Part shown: positions 39,035 through 49,046 of the stretch, in pieces
Numbering within the stretch: the first letter of the stretch is position 1
Layout of the letters: every line of letters starts with the position of its first letter
NCBI RefSeq assembly: GCF_026163685.1
Contig: NZ_JAOXSR010000002.1
Coordinates: forward strand, 62,001-126,000
Source: Oerskovia flava
Lineage (GTDB): Bacteria > Actinomycetota > Actinomycetes > Actinomycetales > Cellulomonadaceae
DNA: 64,000 nt
Direction of reading: 5' to 3'
Program-made: the position numbers and the translations under genes
Notes under the pieces: generated by a model
What the model saw: only the letters and a program-made list of their open reading frames with translations
The model's database searches: none
Told to the model about the DNA's origin: nothing

Positions 39035-39703
39035 TCAGGAGGCGACGCGCAGGAGCACGAACCCGTCGTAGCCCTTGACCGAGACGGTCTGGACGGCGGT
39101 CGCGGTGAGCCGTGGGTTCGCGACGACGTCCTCGACGAACCGGCGCACACCCAGCACGTTCTCGTCGGTGCTCAGCGCGTCGGCCACGGCACCCCCGCGC
39201 ACCGCGTTGTCGAGGACGACGAGCGAGCCGGGCCGTACGAGCTGCAGGGCGAGCTCGAGGTACAGCGGGTTGGAGGGCTTGTCCGCGTCGATGAAGACGA
39301 GGTCGAAGGGCTCGTCCCCGCCGCGCACCAGCTCCCGCAGCGTGTCGGCGGCCGGACCCTCACGCACCTCGACGAGGTCGGCGACACCCGCCGTCGCGAG
39401 GTTCTCGCGGGCGACCCGGGCGTGGGTCGGGTCGAGCTCGCAGGTCACGAGGCGCCCTCCGGGTTCGAGCGCGCGCGCCAGCCAGATCGTGCTGTAGCCG
39501 GCGAGCGTCCCGATCTCGAGGATACGGCGCGCGCCCTGCACCAGGGCCAGGAGGTGCAGGAGCTTCCCCTGAGCGGGCGAGACCTGGATCGCGGGCAGGC
39601 CCGCCGCCGCGGCACGTGCGTCGGTCTCGCGGAGTGCGTCGTCCTCCCCGACGAGCGGCGCGTAGTACCGGTCGACGCGCTCCCACGTGTCGCGATCCGT
39701 CAT
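39035..39703 (-). CDS. Class I SAM-dependent O-methyltransferase (CCoAOMT-like)
   Basis: 222 aa. Family-3 O-methyltransferase pattern: RVDRYYAPLVGEDDALRET, SPAQGKLLHLLALVQGARRI, SAM motif I LEIGTLAGYSTIWLARALEP near residue 60, LVTCELDPTHARVARENL, and FDLVFIDADKPSNPLYLELA, whose Asp cluster binds the divalent metal. Such enzymes methylate catechol-type hydroxyls; the true substrate is unknown. ATG 39703 has GAGAGAG upstream. It lies 43 bases after pgl on the same strand and may be the last gene of the pentose phosphate unit by read-through, without a functional link. Confidence 0.87.
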   Translation of the reverse strand: MTDRDTWERVDRYYAPLVGEDDALRETDARAAAAGLPAIQVSPAQGKLLHLLALVQGARRILEIGTLAGYSTIWLARALEPGGRLVTCELDPTHARVARENLATAGVADLVEVREGPAADTLRELVRGGDEPFDLVFIDADKPSNPLYLELALQLVRPGSLVVLDNAVRGGAVADALSTDENVLGVRRFVEDVVANPRLTATAVQTVSVKGYDGFVLLRVAS

Positions 39704-39746
39704 GGTGCACCACTCTCTCGTCGGGCCCGCCCGCGGCGGGCGGGGG

Positions 39747-40529
39747 TCAGCGCGCCGAGCTCGTCCCGCCGGCAGCGGCGACGTCGAGCAGCCAGAGGGT
39801 GCGTGCGACCCCGCGCACGGCACCTGCAGGGGCGTCGTGCGTGGACGCACCGCCGAGGGCGGCGCTGACGGCGTCGGCCTTCTCGGCTCCGGCCGCGACG
39901 ACCCAGACCTCCGCGGCGGCGCAGATCGTCTCGAACGTCAGCGAGACACGCTCGGGCGGTGGCTTCGGTGAGCCGTGTACGCCGACGGCCGCGACTCCCC
40001 GGACGTCGAGGGCCTCGTGGCCGGGGAACAGGGACGCGACGTGGGCGTCCGGGCCCATCCCGAGCAGGAGGACGTCGAACACGGGTGCGTCGGCCCCGTC
40101 GGGCGCGTGCTCGGCGAGCGTCGCGGCGTAGCGGGCCGCGGCGTCCTCGGGGGTCGTGACCTCCGAGGACAGCGCCGGCACGACGTGCACGTTGCCGGGC
40201 GGCAGCGTCGGCAACGCATCGAGCAGCGCCGCGCGGGCCTGCGTCTCGTTGCGGTCGGGGTCGCCGTCCGGCAGGAAGCGCTCGTCGCCCCACCAGACGT
40301 GCACGCCGGCCCAGTCGACCGCGTCCCGCACGGGGTCGGCCGCCACCTCGGCGAGGGTCGCGATCCCGACGGTCCCCCCGGTGAGCACGACGTGCACCGT
40401 GCTGCGGACCGACTGCACGTCGAGGATGCGCGTGAGCAGCCGGGCCGCGGTCGCCCGGGCCAGGACGGTCGCGTCCGGGTGGACGACGACCAGGCGCGGT
40501 ACCGACCGGCCCGTAGCGGTGCCGGTCAC
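39747..40529 (-). CDS. pgl: 6-phosphogluconolactonase
   Basis: 260 aa, NagB/RpiA-like fold. HVVLTGGTVGIATLAEVA near residue 48, the signature VHVWWGDERFLPDGDPDRNE near 75, DVLLLGMGPDAHVASLFPGH near 155 and WVVAAGAEKADAVSAAL. It hydrolyses 6-phosphogluconolactone, the product of Zwf, to 6-phosphogluconate. GTG 40529 overlaps the opcA stop (GTGA), so the two are coupled. It belongs to the tkt-tal-zwf-opcA-pgl run. Confidence 0.95.
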   Translation of the reverse strand: MTGTATGRSVPRLVVVHPDATVLARATAARLLTRILDVQSVRSTVHVVLTGGTVGIATLAEVAADPVRDAVDWAGVHVWWGDERFLPDGDPDRNETQARAALLDALPTLPPGNVHVVPALSSEVTTPEDAAARYAATLAEHAPDGADAPVFDVLLLGMGPDAHVASLFPGHEALDVRGVAAVGVHGSPKPPPERVSLTFETICAAAEVWVVAAGAEKADAVSAALGGASTHDAPAGAVRGVARTLWLLDVAAAGGTSSAR

Positions 40530-41443
40530 GAGCTCACCCGCGTCAGGCCCTTGGTCAGGACGTCGCCGAAGACCTCGTCGGGGTCGAGCCGGCGCAGCTC
40601 CTCCGTGAGGCACTCCTCGAGCTGGCGCATCGGCAGCGAGATCCGCCGGTCGGGCTGGTCGGGCTGGCTGATGGTGACGACCCGGCCGTCGGGCCGGTCG
40701 AGGACGATCGAGCCACCCTTGCGCCCGAGCACGACCCGGGTCACACCCGAGACGCCGGAACGACGGGTGAGCGTGACGGGGCACCTGAGCTGCAGCGCGA
40801 GCCAGCCGGCGAGGAGGTCGACCGAGGGGTGGTCCTCCTGGCCCTCGACCTCGACCGCGGTGACGGACTCGTAGGGCGGTTCGTCGAGCGCGGCCGCGAT
40901 CAGCCCGCGCCACAGGGTCACGCGGGTCCACGCGAGGTCGGTGTCGCCGGGGCTGTGCGTGGAGCTCAGGGAGGCCAGCCGTGCCACCGGGTCGGCGCAG
41001 CCCACGGTGTCCGTGATCCGGCGGTGCGCCATCTGCCCGACGGGGTCGCGCGACGGGTCGTCGGGCAGCTCTCGCGGCCACCAGGCGACGATCGGGGCGT
41101 CGGGCAGCAGGAGCGGCATGACGAGCGTGTCGGAGTGCGCGGCGAGCGGCCCCGAGGGGCGCAGGACCACGACCTCGCTGGCGCCGGCGTCGCCACCGAT
41201 GCGGATCTGCGCGTCGAGGCGCGGCTGCGTGCGCTGCACGGACGGCGCGACGACGACGATGCGGCAGGGGTGCTCCCGGCTCGCGCCGTTGGCGGCGGCG
41301 ACGGCGTCCTCGACGTCGGCCTCGTCGGCCAGGACCACGAGCGTGAGGACACGGCCGAGCGCGACGGCGCCGCCCTCGTCCCGCAGCTTGACGAGTCGCT
41401 TGTTGACCGCGTTCGTGGTGGTCTCGGGCAGGTCGATGATCAT
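40526..41443 (-). CDS. opcA: Glucose-6-phosphate dehydrogenase assembly protein OpcA
   Basis: 305 aa. OpcA is needed for active G6PDH in cyanobacteria and actinobacteria. Typical blocks are MIIDLPETTTNAVNKRLVKL at the start, ALGRVLTLVVLADEAD, QIRIGGDAGASEVVVLRPSG, LLLPDAPIVAWWPRELPDDP, RRITDTVGCADP and DTDLAWTRVTLWRGLIAAAL. ATG 41443 is chosen because GGAGG lies 8 bases upstream (minus strand 41456-41452); the GTG at 41458 is an alternative adding five residues. It sits between zwf, 79 bases upstream, and pgl, overlapping by 4. Confidence 0.95.
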   Translation of the reverse strand: MIIDLPETTTNAVNKRLVKLRDEGGAVALGRVLTLVVLADEADVEDAVAAANGASREHPCRIVVVAPSVQRTQPRLDAQIRIGGDAGASEVVVLRPSGPLAAHSDTLVMPLLLPDAPIVAWWPRELPDDPSRDPVGQMAHRRITDTVGCADPVARLASLSSTHSPGDTDLAWTRVTLWRGLIAAALDEPPYESVTAVEVEGQEDHPSVDLLAGWLALQLRCPVTLTRRSGVSGVTRVVLGRKGGSIVLDRPDGRVVTISQPDQPDRRISLPMRQLEECLTEELRRLDPDEVFGDVLTKGLTRVSS

Positions 41444-41522
41444 GCGGGTCGCCTCCACGGGCTCCTCGGGGCGGGTGCCGCGTGCACGCGGCGGGTGGCG
41501 GGCCCGACGGCCCGGGGGGCGG

Positions 41523-43064
41523 TCACGGCCGCCGCCAGGTGCGACCGTCCCGGGCCATCATCTTGTCGGCGGAGTCTGGTCCCCAGGTCCCGGAGCGGTA
41601 CGGGTCCGGTGTGCCCTTGGACTCCCAGAAGGCGGTGATCGGGTCGAGGATCTTCCACGACAGCTCGACCTCCTCGTGGCTCGGGAAGAGCGGCGGGTCA
41701 CCGAGCAGCACGTCGAGGATGAGCCGCTCGTACGCCTCGGGCGAGGACTCGGTGAAGGCGTGGCCGTACCCGAAGTCCATGGTGACGTCGCGCACCTCCA
41801 TCGCGGTGCCCGGGACCTTGGCGCCGAAGCGGATCGTCACGCCCTCGTCCGGCTGCACGCGGATCACGAGGGCGTTCTTGCCGAGCTCCGAGGTGGCGGA
41901 GGACTCGAACGGCAGGTGCGGTGCGGACTTGAAGACGACCGCGATCTCCGTCACACGACGGCCCAGGCGCTTGCCCGTCCGCAGGTAGAACGGGACGCCC
42001 GCCCATCGCCGGTTGTCGATGTCGACGCGGATCGCGGCGAACGTCTCGGTGGCCGACTCGGGGGAGATACCGTCCTCGTCGAGGTACCCGACGACCTCCT
42101 CGCCGCCCTGCCAGCCAGCGGAGTACTGGCCGCGCGACGTGTGCTTGGCGAGCTCGCGCGGCAGCCGCACGGCGGACAGGACCTTGATCTTCTCGGCGCG
42201 GAGCTGGTCGGCGTCGAAGGAGACCGGCTCCTCCATGGCCGTGAGAGCCAGGAGCTGCAGGAGGTGGTTCTGGATGACGTCCCGGGCCGCGCCGATGCCG
42301 TCGTAGTACCCGGCGCGGCCACCGATGCCGATGTCCTCGGCCATGGTGATCTGGACGTGGTCGACGTAGTTGGCGTTCCAGATGGGCTCGTAGAGCTGGT
42401 TGGCGAACCGCAGCGCCAGGAGGTTCTGGACGGTCTCCTTGCCCAGGTAGTGGTCGATACGGAAGACGGAGTCCGGGGGGAAGACCTCGGAGACGACGTC
42501 GTTCAGCTCGCGTGCGCTCGTGAGGTCGTGCCCGAAGGGCTTCTCGATGACCACCCGCCGCCACGCGTCGTCGGTGGACTCGGACAGGCCCGAGCGGGAG
42601 AGCTGCTCGCAGACCAGCGGGAAGGCCCCGGGTGGCACCGAGAGGTAGAAGGCGTGGTTCCCTCGGGTCCCACGGTCCGCGTCGAGCTCCTCGACGGTCT
42701 GCCGCAGCCGCTCGAACGCCTCGTCGTCGCCGAACTCGCCCTGGACGAACCGGATGCCCTCGGCGAGCTGCTTCCAGGTCGCCTCGCGGAACGGGGTGCG
42801 TGCGTGCTCCTTGACGGCGTCCCGCACGACCTGGGCGAAGTCCTGCTCGGCCCAGTCGCGCCGCGCGAAGCCGGTCAGCGCGAAGCCCGGTGGCAGGAGC
42901 CCTCGGTTGGCGAGGTCGTACACGGCCGGCATGAGCTTCTTGCGGGCGAGGTCGCCCGTGACGCCGAAGATCACGAGGCCGCAGGGGCCCGCGATGCGGG
43001 GGAGTCGGAGGTCACGCGGGTCGCGCAGCGGGTTGTGCTCTGCGCTGATCTTGGCCGGTCTCAC
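41523..43064 (-). CDS. zwf: Glucose-6-phosphate 1-dehydrogenase
   Basis: 513 aa. NADP-binding start CGLVIFGVTGDLARKKLMPA near residue 28, active-site block RIDHYLGKETVQNLLALRFA near 195, YVDHVQITMAEDIGIGGRAG and PFYLRTGKRLGRRVTEIAVV near 355. It oxidises glucose 6-phosphate and feeds NADPH to the cell. GTG 43064 has no strong SD. A TACGCT on the minus strand (43130-43125) could be the -10 of a separate promoter in the 109-base tal-zwf gap. Confidence 0.96.
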   Translation of the reverse strand: MRPAKISAEHNPLRDPRDLRLPRIAGPCGLVIFGVTGDLARKKLMPAVYDLANRGLLPPGFALTGFARRDWAEQDFAQVVRDAVKEHARTPFREATWKQLAEGIRFVQGEFGDDEAFERLRQTVEELDADRGTRGNHAFYLSVPPGAFPLVCEQLSRSGLSESTDDAWRRVVIEKPFGHDLTSARELNDVVSEVFPPDSVFRIDHYLGKETVQNLLALRFANQLYEPIWNANYVDHVQITMAEDIGIGGRAGYYDGIGAARDVIQNHLLQLLALTAMEEPVSFDADQLRAEKIKVLSAVRLPRELAKHTSRGQYSAGWQGGEEVVGYLDEDGISPESATETFAAIRVDIDNRRWAGVPFYLRTGKRLGRRVTEIAVVFKSAPHLPFESSATSELGKNALVIRVQPDEGVTIRFGAKVPGTAMEVRDVTMDFGYGHAFTESSPEAYERLILDVLLGDPPLFPSHEEVELSWKILDPITAFWESKGTPDPYRSGTWGPDSADKMMARDGRTWRRP

Positions 43065-43173
43065 CTGGTGTCACCGTTCTCGTCGGCGGGCTGGATGGTC
43101 GGTCCGGGACGCGGACCTGGTCAGAGCGTAGGGCGTCCGTCGCATCCTGACGGTGTGACGTCCGTCCTGGTGG

Positions 43174-44304
43174 TCACGACGTCGGCGCCGTGCGGCGGAG
43201 TCCGGCCGAGACCGTCGCGAGCAGGTCCTCCCAGCTGGTCTCGAACTTCGAGACGCCCTCGCGCTCGAGCGTCGTGGTGACCTCGTCGACGGAGACGCCG
43301 AACGACTCGATGGCCGTGAGGACGGCGCGCGACGCCTCGTAGGTGCCCACCACGGTGTCGCCGGAGACCGCCCCGTGGTCGGCGAACGCCTCGAGCGTCG
43401 GCTCGGGCATGGTGTTGACGACGCCGTCGGTGACGAGCTCGTCGACGTACATCGTGTCGCGGTACTCGGGGTTCTTCACGCCTGTTGACGCCCACAGGGG
43501 CCGCTGGGGGTGGGCGCCGGCGGTGGCCAGGGCGCGCCAGCGGTCGCTCGCGAGCACCTGCTCGTACGCCTCGAACGCGAGCCGGGCGTTGGCGATCGCC
43601 GTGCGGCCGCGCAGCTCGAGGGCGTCGGGCGTGCCGACGGCCGTCAACGCCGCGTCCACGGCGGAGTCGACGCGCGAGACGAAGAACGACGCGACCGACG
43701 CGATCGTGGACAGGTCGTGGCCCGCCGCGGCCGCCCGCTCGAGCCCTTCGCAGAAGGCGTCCATGACGGCGCGGTACCGCTCGAGGGAGAAGATGAGCGT
43801 GACGTTGACGCTGATGCCCTCGGCGAGGGTGCGGGTGATCGCGTCGAGGCCCTCGAGCGTGGCCGGGATCTTGATGAGGACGTTCGGGCGGTCCACGGTG
43901 CGCCAGAGCCGCACGGCCGTGGAGACCGTGGCGTCGGTGTCGTGCGCCAGGCGGGGGTCGACCTCGATGGAGACCCGACCGTCGATGCCGTCGGTGGCGT
44001 CGTAGACGTCGCGCAGCACGTCGGCGGCCGCGCGCACGTCGTCGGTGGTGATGGTCTCGACGGCAGCCTCGACGTCGACGCGGGCCGCGGACAGCTCCTC
44101 GAGCTGCGCGTCGTACGCGTCACCGGACTCGAGGGCGCCCGCGAAGATCGTGGGGTTCGTCGTGACCCCGACGACGGCCCGGGTGCGGACCAGCTCGGCC
44201 AGCCCCCCGCTGCGCAGCCGTTCTCGGGAGAGGTCGTCCAGCCAGATCGAGACTCCTGCCGCGGACAGCTCGCGGACGGGGGCGGGTGCTGCGTCGTGGT
44301 GCAC
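43174..44304 (-). CDS. tal: Transaldolase
   Basis: 376 aa, the long actinobacterial form (E. coli TalB is about 317). [20 protein letters not shown] near residue 18, [20 protein letters not shown] near 45, the Schiff-base Lys in [20 protein letters not shown] near 140, [19 protein letters not shown] and [20 protein letters not shown] near 270. It moves dihydroxyacetone units between sedoheptulose 7-phosphate and glyceraldehyde 3-phosphate. GTG 44304 follows GGGAGAA. A perfect hairpin separates it from tkt, so it may be expressed at a lower level than tkt or from its own promoter. Confidence 0.96.
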   Translation of the reverse strand: MHHDAAPAPVRELSAAGVSIWLDDLSRERLRSGGLAELVRTRAVVGVTTNPTIFAGALESGDAYDAQLEELSAARVDVEAAVETITTDDVRAAADVLRDVYDATDGIDGRVSIEVDPRLAHDTDATVSTAVRLWRTVDRPNVLIKIPATLEGLDAITRTLAEGISVNVTLIFSLERYRAVMDAFCEGLERAAAAGHDLSTIASVASFFVSRVDSAVDAALTAVGTPDALELRGRTAIANARLAFEAYEQVLASDRWRALATAGAHPQRPLWASTGVKNPEYRDTMYVDELVTDGVVNTMPEPTLEAFADHGAVSGDTVVGTYEASRAVLTAIESFGVSVDEVTTTLEREGVSKFETSWEDLLATVSAGLRRTAPTS

Positions 44305-44333
44305 GGTGTTCTCCCTCTCGTGGGTCTGACGGC

Positions 44334-44369
44334 CCGGGAGGGGACGGACGTCGGCCCGTCCCCTCCCGG
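44334..44369 (-). terminator. Hairpin between tkt and tal
   Basis: CCGGGAGGGGACGG (44334-44347) and its exact complement (44356-44369) with an 8-base loop: a 14-bp perfect stem 16 bases after the tkt stop on the minus strand. It may be a full or partial terminator within the pentose phosphate run. Confidence 0.75.
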
Positions 44370-44384
44370 AAGCCTACAAACGGA

Positions 44385-46547
44385 TCAGAGCTGGTCGCCG
44401 GTCCCGCCCTGGGAGGGGACCGCTGCGCCGCCCGGTGCCGCGCCGTCGCGGGCTGCGGCGATCGACTCCTTCGCGGCGGCGGCCACGGCCTCGGCGGTGA
44501 TGCCGAACTCGCGGTAGAGGACCTTGTAGTCCGCGGAGGCCCCGTAGTGCTCGAGGCTGACGATGCGGCCGGCGTCGCCGACGAGGTCGCGCCAGCCCTG
44601 CCCGATGCCCGCCTCGACGGACACGCGGGCGGCGACGCCCGCGGGGAGCACGGACTCGCGGTAGGCGGGGTCCTGGGCGTCGAACCACTCCCGGCTCGGC
44701 AGCGACACGACCCGTGCCGCGACACCCTCGGCGGCGAGCTGCTCGCGCGCCGCCACGGCCAGCTGCACCTCGGAGCCGGTGCCGATGAGGATGACGTCGG
44801 GCGTGCCGTCGGTGTCGAGCAGCACGTAGCCGCCACGCGCGGTGCCGGACGCGTCCGCGTACCCGTCGGTGCCGCGCGGGAACGTCGGGACGTTCTGGCG
44901 CGTGAGCACGAGGCCGGCGGGCCGGTCGTCGTGCTCGAGGATCGTGCGCCAGGCCCAGGCGGTCTCGTTGGCGTCGGCGGGTCGCACGACATCGAGGCCG
45001 GGGATGGCGCGCAGCGCGGCGAAGTGCTCGATCGGCTGGTGCGTCGGGCCGTCCTCGCCGAGCCCGATCGAGTCGTGCGTCCACACGAACGTCGACGGGA
45101 TCTCCATGAGCGCGGCCAGGCGCACCGCGGGACGCATGTAGTCGCTGAAGGTGAGGAACGTGCCGCCGTAGGCGCGGGTCCCGCCGTGCAGCACGATGCC
45201 GTTGAGGATCGAGCCCATGGCGTGCTCACGGATGCCGAAGTGCAGCGTGCGGCCGTACTCGTGGCCGGGGAACTTCTTGGTGGAGTGCTCGACGGGCACG
45301 AACGACGGCTGTCCGTCCATGGTCGTGTTGTTCGAGCCTGCGAGGTCGGCCGAGCCGCCCCAGAGCTCGGGCAGGGTGTCCGCCAGTGCGGACAGGACCT
45401 TGCCGGAGGCAGCACGGGTGGCGACGTCCTTGCCGGCCTCGAAGGTCGGCAGGGAGTCGGTCCAGCCGGCCGGCAGCTCGCGGGCGGTGAGGCGCTGCAG
45501 GAGGGCGTCGCCCTCGGGGTTCGCGGTCTTCCACGCGTCGAACGCCGTGTTCCACCGCTCGCGGAGGTCGCTCTGGCGCTCGCCGACGGCGCGGGTGTGG
45601 GCCAGGACCTCGGCGGGCACGGCGAAGGTCGCCTCGGGGTCGAGCCCGAGCTCTTCCTTCAGGCCGCGGATCTCGTCGGCGCCCATGGCGGAGCCGTGGA
45701 TGCCACCGGTGTTCTGCTTGGTGGGCGAGGGCCAGCCGATGATGGTGCGCAGCGCGATGATCGACGGCTTGCCGGTCTCGGCCTGGGCGGCCGCGACCGC
45801 GGCGGCGAGGCCGTCGACGTCCTCGGCGTAGCCGGTGCCGCCCTGGGTCCAGTCGACGCGCTGGGTGTGCCAGCCGTACGCCTCGTAGCGCGCGAGCACG
45901 TCCTCGGTGAACGCGATGTCCGTGTCGTCCTCGATCGAGATCTTGTTGTCGTCCCAGATCACGACGAGGTTGCCGAGCTGCTGGTGCCCGGCGATCGACG
46001 AGGCCTCGGAGGTGACGCCCTCCTGCAGGTCGCCGTCCGAGGCGATGACGTACACGTGGTGGTCGAACGGGCTCTCGCCGGGGGCGCTCGAGGGGTCGAG
46101 CAGGCCGCGCTCGCGGCGCGCGGCCATCGCCATGCCGACGGCGGAGGCGAGGCCCTGGCCGAGGGGGCCCGTGGTGATCTCGACGCCGTTCGTGTGCTTG
46201 TACTCGGGGTGTCCGGGGGTCTTCGAGCCCCAGGTGCGCAGCGCGGCGATGTCCTCGACCTCGAGGCCGTAGCCGGCGAGGAACAGCTGGAGGTAGATCG
46301 TCAGCGAGGAGTGGCCCGCGGACAGGACGAAGCGGTCGCGCCCCGTCCAGTGCGAGTCGCTGGGGTCGTGGCGCATGACCTTCTGGAACAGCAGGTAGGC
46401 GGCGGGCGCGAGGGAGATGGCGGTCCCCGGGTGCCCGTTGCCGACCTTCTCGACGGCGTCTGCGGCCAGCGCCTTGATCATCTTGACCGCCTGGTCGTCC
46501 AGGTCGGACCACTCGAGGGGCTGGTTGGCAGGAACGAACGCGTTCAC
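44385..46547 (-). CDS. tkt: Transketolase
   Basis: 720 aa, thiamine diphosphate enzyme of the non-oxidative pentose phosphate pathway. [20 protein letters not shown] near residue 40, [20 protein letters not shown], the ThDP/Mg2+ motif [20 protein letters not shown] near 165 with [17 protein letters not shown], the Pyr-domain block [20 protein letters not shown] near 485 and [17 protein letters not shown] 46547 has AGAGG 6 bases upstream. Transcription probably starts near 46727 from TATAGGCT (46741-46734), leaving a leader of about 180 bases. It heads the minus-strand run tkt-tal-zwf-opcA-pgl and is divergent from ctaB. Confidence 0.97.
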   Translation of the reverse strand: MNAFVPANQPLEWSDLDDQAVKMIKALAADAVEKVGNGHPGTAISLAPAAYLLFQKVMRHDPSDSHWTGRDRFVLSAGHSSLTIYLQLFLAGYGLEVEDIAALRTWGSKTPGHPEYKHTNGVEITTGPLGQGLASAVGMAMAARRERGLLDPSSAPGESPFDHHVYVIASDGDLQEGVTSEASSIAGHQQLGNLVVIWDDNKISIEDDTDIAFTEDVLARYEAYGWHTQRVDWTQGGTGYAEDVDGLAAAVAAAQAETGKPSIIALRTIIGWPSPTKQNTGGIHGSAMGADEIRGLKEELGLDPEATFAVPAEVLAHTRAVGERQSDLRERWNTAFDAWKTANPEGDALLQRLTARELPAGWTDSLPTFEAGKDVATRAASGKVLSALADTLPELWGGSADLAGSNNTTMDGQPSFVPVEHSTKKFPGHEYGRTLHFGIREHAMGSILNGIVLHGGTRAYGGTFLTFSDYMRPAVRLAALMEIPSTFVWTHDSIGLGEDGPTHQPIEHFAALRAIPGLDVVRPADANETAWAWRTILEHDDRPAGLVLTRQNVPTFPRGTDGYADASGTARGGYVLLDTDGTPDVILIGTGSEVQLAVAAREQLAAEGVAARVVSLPSREWFDAQDPAYRESVLPAGVAARVSVEAGIGQGWRDLVGDAGRIVSLEHYGASADYKVLYREFGITAEAVAAAAKESIAAARDGAAPGGAAVPSQGGTGDQL

Positions 46548-46996
46548 CGGACCTCTTTCCTGTCCGGAGCCTCGCCCCGGATCGTCGTCGAACAGCTCGG
46601 AGCAACCGTTGAACTATTTCCTGCCGTGGGCCGCGCGGGGCCGGGGCCGCGGTGTGCGGGCCGGCCGAGACCGGGCGCACAGGCGGAGCGTGCACGCCGC
46701 AGGGCGAGGCAGGAGGTGTCAGTTGCGCTCCTCAGCCTATACGCGCACCCGCACCGACGTTCCAGGGCGACCACACCGTGGATCACCGTGCGCACGGCGA
46801 ACGATCCCGTCGGGCGGGCCACGAGCACGTCGCGACCCGTCGAATCTCACACCGTGCGCGGCGTGCGCGCGGCGTGCTCGTGGAGTGCCACGACGTACGA
46901 TGAGGCGTGGGCCACGCGCCGCGGCCCCCACCGCGGGCGCTCGTGGCGTCAGCCGTTGACCACGAAGAACCTCGCCAGAACGGAACACCGAAGCGC
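46548..46996. promoter_or_regulatory. Divergent regulatory region between tkt and ctaB
   Basis: About 450 bases without a supported gene. On the minus strand TATAGGCT (46741-46734) is the likely tkt -10. On the plus strand TACGAT (46896-46901) is the likely ctaB -10. The tkt leader (46548-46727) contains the AT-rich stretch GAACTATTTCC near 46612 but no clear hairpin switch. Confidence 0.5.
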
Positions 46997-47986
46997 GTGC
47001 ACACCACGAGCCAGGCACCGATCGACGAGACGGGTGTCCCGTCTCCCGCCGTCGCGACCTCCGCGGACTCCCGGGTCCCGGCGGCGGCGACCACCCTCGA
47101 CCTGGTGCGCAGCCGCGTCGGCGCGTACGTGGCGCTGACGAAGCCGCGGGTCATCGAGCTGCTGCTGGTCACGACCGTCCCGACGATGATCCTCGCCCAG
47201 GGCGGCTTCCCGTCGTTCGGCCTCGTGGTCGCGACGCTGCTGGGCGGGACCGCGGCCGCGGCGTCGGCGAACGTCTTCAACTGCTACCTCGACCGTGACA
47301 TCGACGAGGTGATGAACCGCACCAAGCGCCGCCCGCTGGTCACGGGGGAGGTGACCCCACGGGCCGCGCTCGTCTTCGCGACCGTCCTCGGGGTCCTGGC
47401 GCTCGTGTGGTTCTCGTGGCAGGTGAACGCGGCGTCGGCGTGGCTGACGTTCGCGGCGATCGCGATCTACGTCGTCGGCTACACGATGATCCTCAAGCGC
47501 CGCACGCCGCAGAACATCGTCTGGGGCGGCATCGCGGGGTGCATGCCCGTGTTCATCGGCTGGTCGGCGGTCACGGGCTCGCTCAGCTGGGCGGCCCTCG
47601 CGCTGTTCCTCGTCATCTTCTTCTGGACGCCGCCGCACTACTGGCCGCTGTCGATCAAGTTCCGCCGGGACTACGCGGAGGCCGGCGTGCCGATGCTCCC
47701 GGTGGTCGCGGACAACCGCAAGGTCGCCCGCGAGATGGTGCTCTACACGGTCGCCATGATCGCGTCCTCGCTCGCGCTGTGGCCGCTGGCGGGCATGACG
47801 TGGGTGTACGGCCTCGTGGCGCTCGCCCTCGGCGCCTGGTTCCTCTCGTCGTGCGTGACGATGCTGCGCCGGGCGAACGACCCGACCCGCGGCAAGCTCG
47901 GTGCGATGAAGGTCTTCCACGCCTCGATCACGTACCTCACCCTGCTCTTCGTGGCCGTGGCCGTCGACGTGTTCCTCCCCTTCTGA
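46997..47986 (+). CDS. ctaB: Protoheme IX farnesyltransferase (heme O synthase)
   Basis: 329 aa from GTG 46997. UbiA-type prenyltransferase with about nine membrane helices. The first Asp-rich motif is in [20 protein letters not shown] near residue 94 and the second in [17 protein letters not shown] near 225; [20 protein letters not shown] opens the first helix. It attaches farnesyl to heme B to make heme O for cytochrome oxidase. The start is uncertain: GTG 46907, 5 bases after the -10, would add 30 residues rich in Pro/Arg with no match to the family and is less likely, though it would fit a leaderless mRNA. xerD follows after 12 bases. Confidence 0.93.
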   Translation: MHTTSQAPIDETGVPSPAVATSADSRVPAAATTLDLVRSRVGAYVALTKPRVIELLLVTTVPTMILAQGGFPSFGLVVATLLGGTAAAASANVFNCYLDRDIDEVMNRTKRRPLVTGEVTPRAALVFATVLGVLALVWFSWQVNAASAWLTFAAIAIYVVGYTMILKRRTPQNIVWGGIAGCMPVFIGWSAVTGSLSWAALALFLVIFFWTPPHYWPLSIKFRRDYAEAGVPMLPVVADNRKVAREMVLYTVAMIASSLALWPLAGMTWVYGLVALALGAWFLSSCVTMLRRANDPTRGKLGAMKVFHASITYLTLLFVAVAVDVFLPF

Positions 47987-47998
47987 CGGGCGGGCGGT

Positions 47999-48973
47999 GT
48001 GACGCGAGGGAGCGTGCACGAGGACGCTCCGGCCCCACCCGTTCCGGGGGGACTGGAGCGTCCGTTGCGCGAGTACCTGGCGCACGTCGCTGTCGAACGC
48101 GGCCTCTCGGTCAACACGGTCGCGGCCTACCGGCGTGACCTGACGCGCTATGTCGCCTACCTCGCCGGCTGCGGCCGCACGGGGCTCGGCGACGTCGACG
48201 CCGACGACGTCGCCTCCTACGTCACCGCGCTGCGGACCGGGTCCGACGGCGGCAGCCCCCTCTCGCCGTCGTCCACCGCGCGCTCGGTGGCGGCCGTGCG
48301 CGGCTGGCACCGCTTCTGCGCGGCGGAGGGCATGACCCCGACGGACCCGGCGACCGACGTGCGGCCCCCCGCGCTCGGCAAGCGGCTGCCCAAGGCGATC
48401 TCGACCCAGGAGGTCGAACGGATCCTCGAGGCCGCCGGTGCGGGCGACGGCCCGGGGCCGCTGCGCGACCGTGCGCTGCTCGAGCTCGTCTACTCCACGG
48501 GGGCGCGCATCACGGAGGCCGTGACCCTCGACGTCGACGACATCGACCTCGACGGTGGTGCCGTCCGGCTCTTCGGCAAGGGCAGCAAGGAGCGGGTCGT
48601 GCCGGTCGGGTCCTACGCGCGGCGCGCGATCGACGCGTACCTCGTGCGCGCCCGCCCGCACCTGTCACGCCAGGGGAGCGGCACCCCCGCGCTGTTCCTC
48701 AACACGCGCGGCGCGCGGCTGAGCCGGCAGAGCGCGTGGGCGGTGCTCCGTGGCGCGGCCGAGCGTGCGGGGATCGACCGCCCCGAGCGGATCTCCCCGC
48801 ACACCCTGCGGCATTCGTTCGCCACGCACCTGCTCGCGGGCGGCGCCGACGTGCGTGTGGTCCAGGAGCTCCTGGGGCACGCGTCGGTGACCACGACGCA
48901 GATCTACACGCTCGTCACGCGCGACGCGCTGCGCGAGGTCTACGCCTCCGCCCACCCGCGCGCGCTCGGCTGA
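47999..48973 (+). CDS. xerD: Site-specific tyrosine recombinase XerD
   Basis: 324 aa. The N-terminal SAM-like core-binding domain has [20 protein letters not shown] and [17 protein letters not shown]. The catalytic domain keeps R in [20 protein letters not shown] in [14 protein letters not shown], HxxR in [20 protein letters not shown], the second His in [14 protein letters not shown] and the Tyr nucleophile in that last segment. With XerC it resolves chromosome dimers at dif. Its place beside parA-scpA-scpB fits chromosome segregation rather than mobile DNA, and there are no att-like repeats around it. GTG 47999 has only a weak SD. It is 12 bases after ctaB, so the two are probably co-transcribed. 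Confidence 0.93.
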   Translation: MTRGSVHEDAPAPPVPGGLERPLREYLAHVAVERGLSVNTVAAYRRDLTRYVAYLAGCGRTGLGDVDADDVASYVTALRTGSDGGSPLSPSSTARSVAAVRGWHRFCAAEGMTPTDPATDVRPPALGKRLPKAISTQEVERILEAAGAGDGPGPLRDRALLELVYSTGARITEAVTLDVDDIDLDGGAVRLFGKGSKERVVPVGSYARRAIDAYLVRARPHLSRQGSGTPALFLNTRGARLSRQSAWAVLRGAAERAGIDRPERISPHTLRHSFATHLLAGGADVRVVQELLGHASVTTTQIYTLVTRDALREVYASAHPRALG

Positions 48974-49033
48974 CCGGTCCACAGGTTCTGCGCGCTCCCG
49001 GCGCGTGCAGACGTGCGGGCGCGGCCCCTGGGG

Positions 49034-49039
49034 TACCGT
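49034..49039 (+). promoter_or_regulatory. -10 element of parA
   Basis: TACCGT ends 7 bases before GTG 49047 and precedes the parA-scpA-scpB-rluB run. Confidence 0.55.
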
Positions 49040-49046
49040 GGCGAGC

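Noticed and set aside
39747-41081. One long frame joining the opcA region to pgl, suggesting a fusion or frameshift
   Set aside because: Only the part after GTG 40529 is Pgl. The upstream part is an out-of-frame shadow of opcA, whose own frame is intact and ends at a GTGA overlap.
47999-48973. Tyrosine recombinase as a sign of an integrated element
   Set aside because: Sequence and place (ctaB, parA-scpAB) fit chromosomal XerD. No flanking repeats, excisionase or phage genes are seen.
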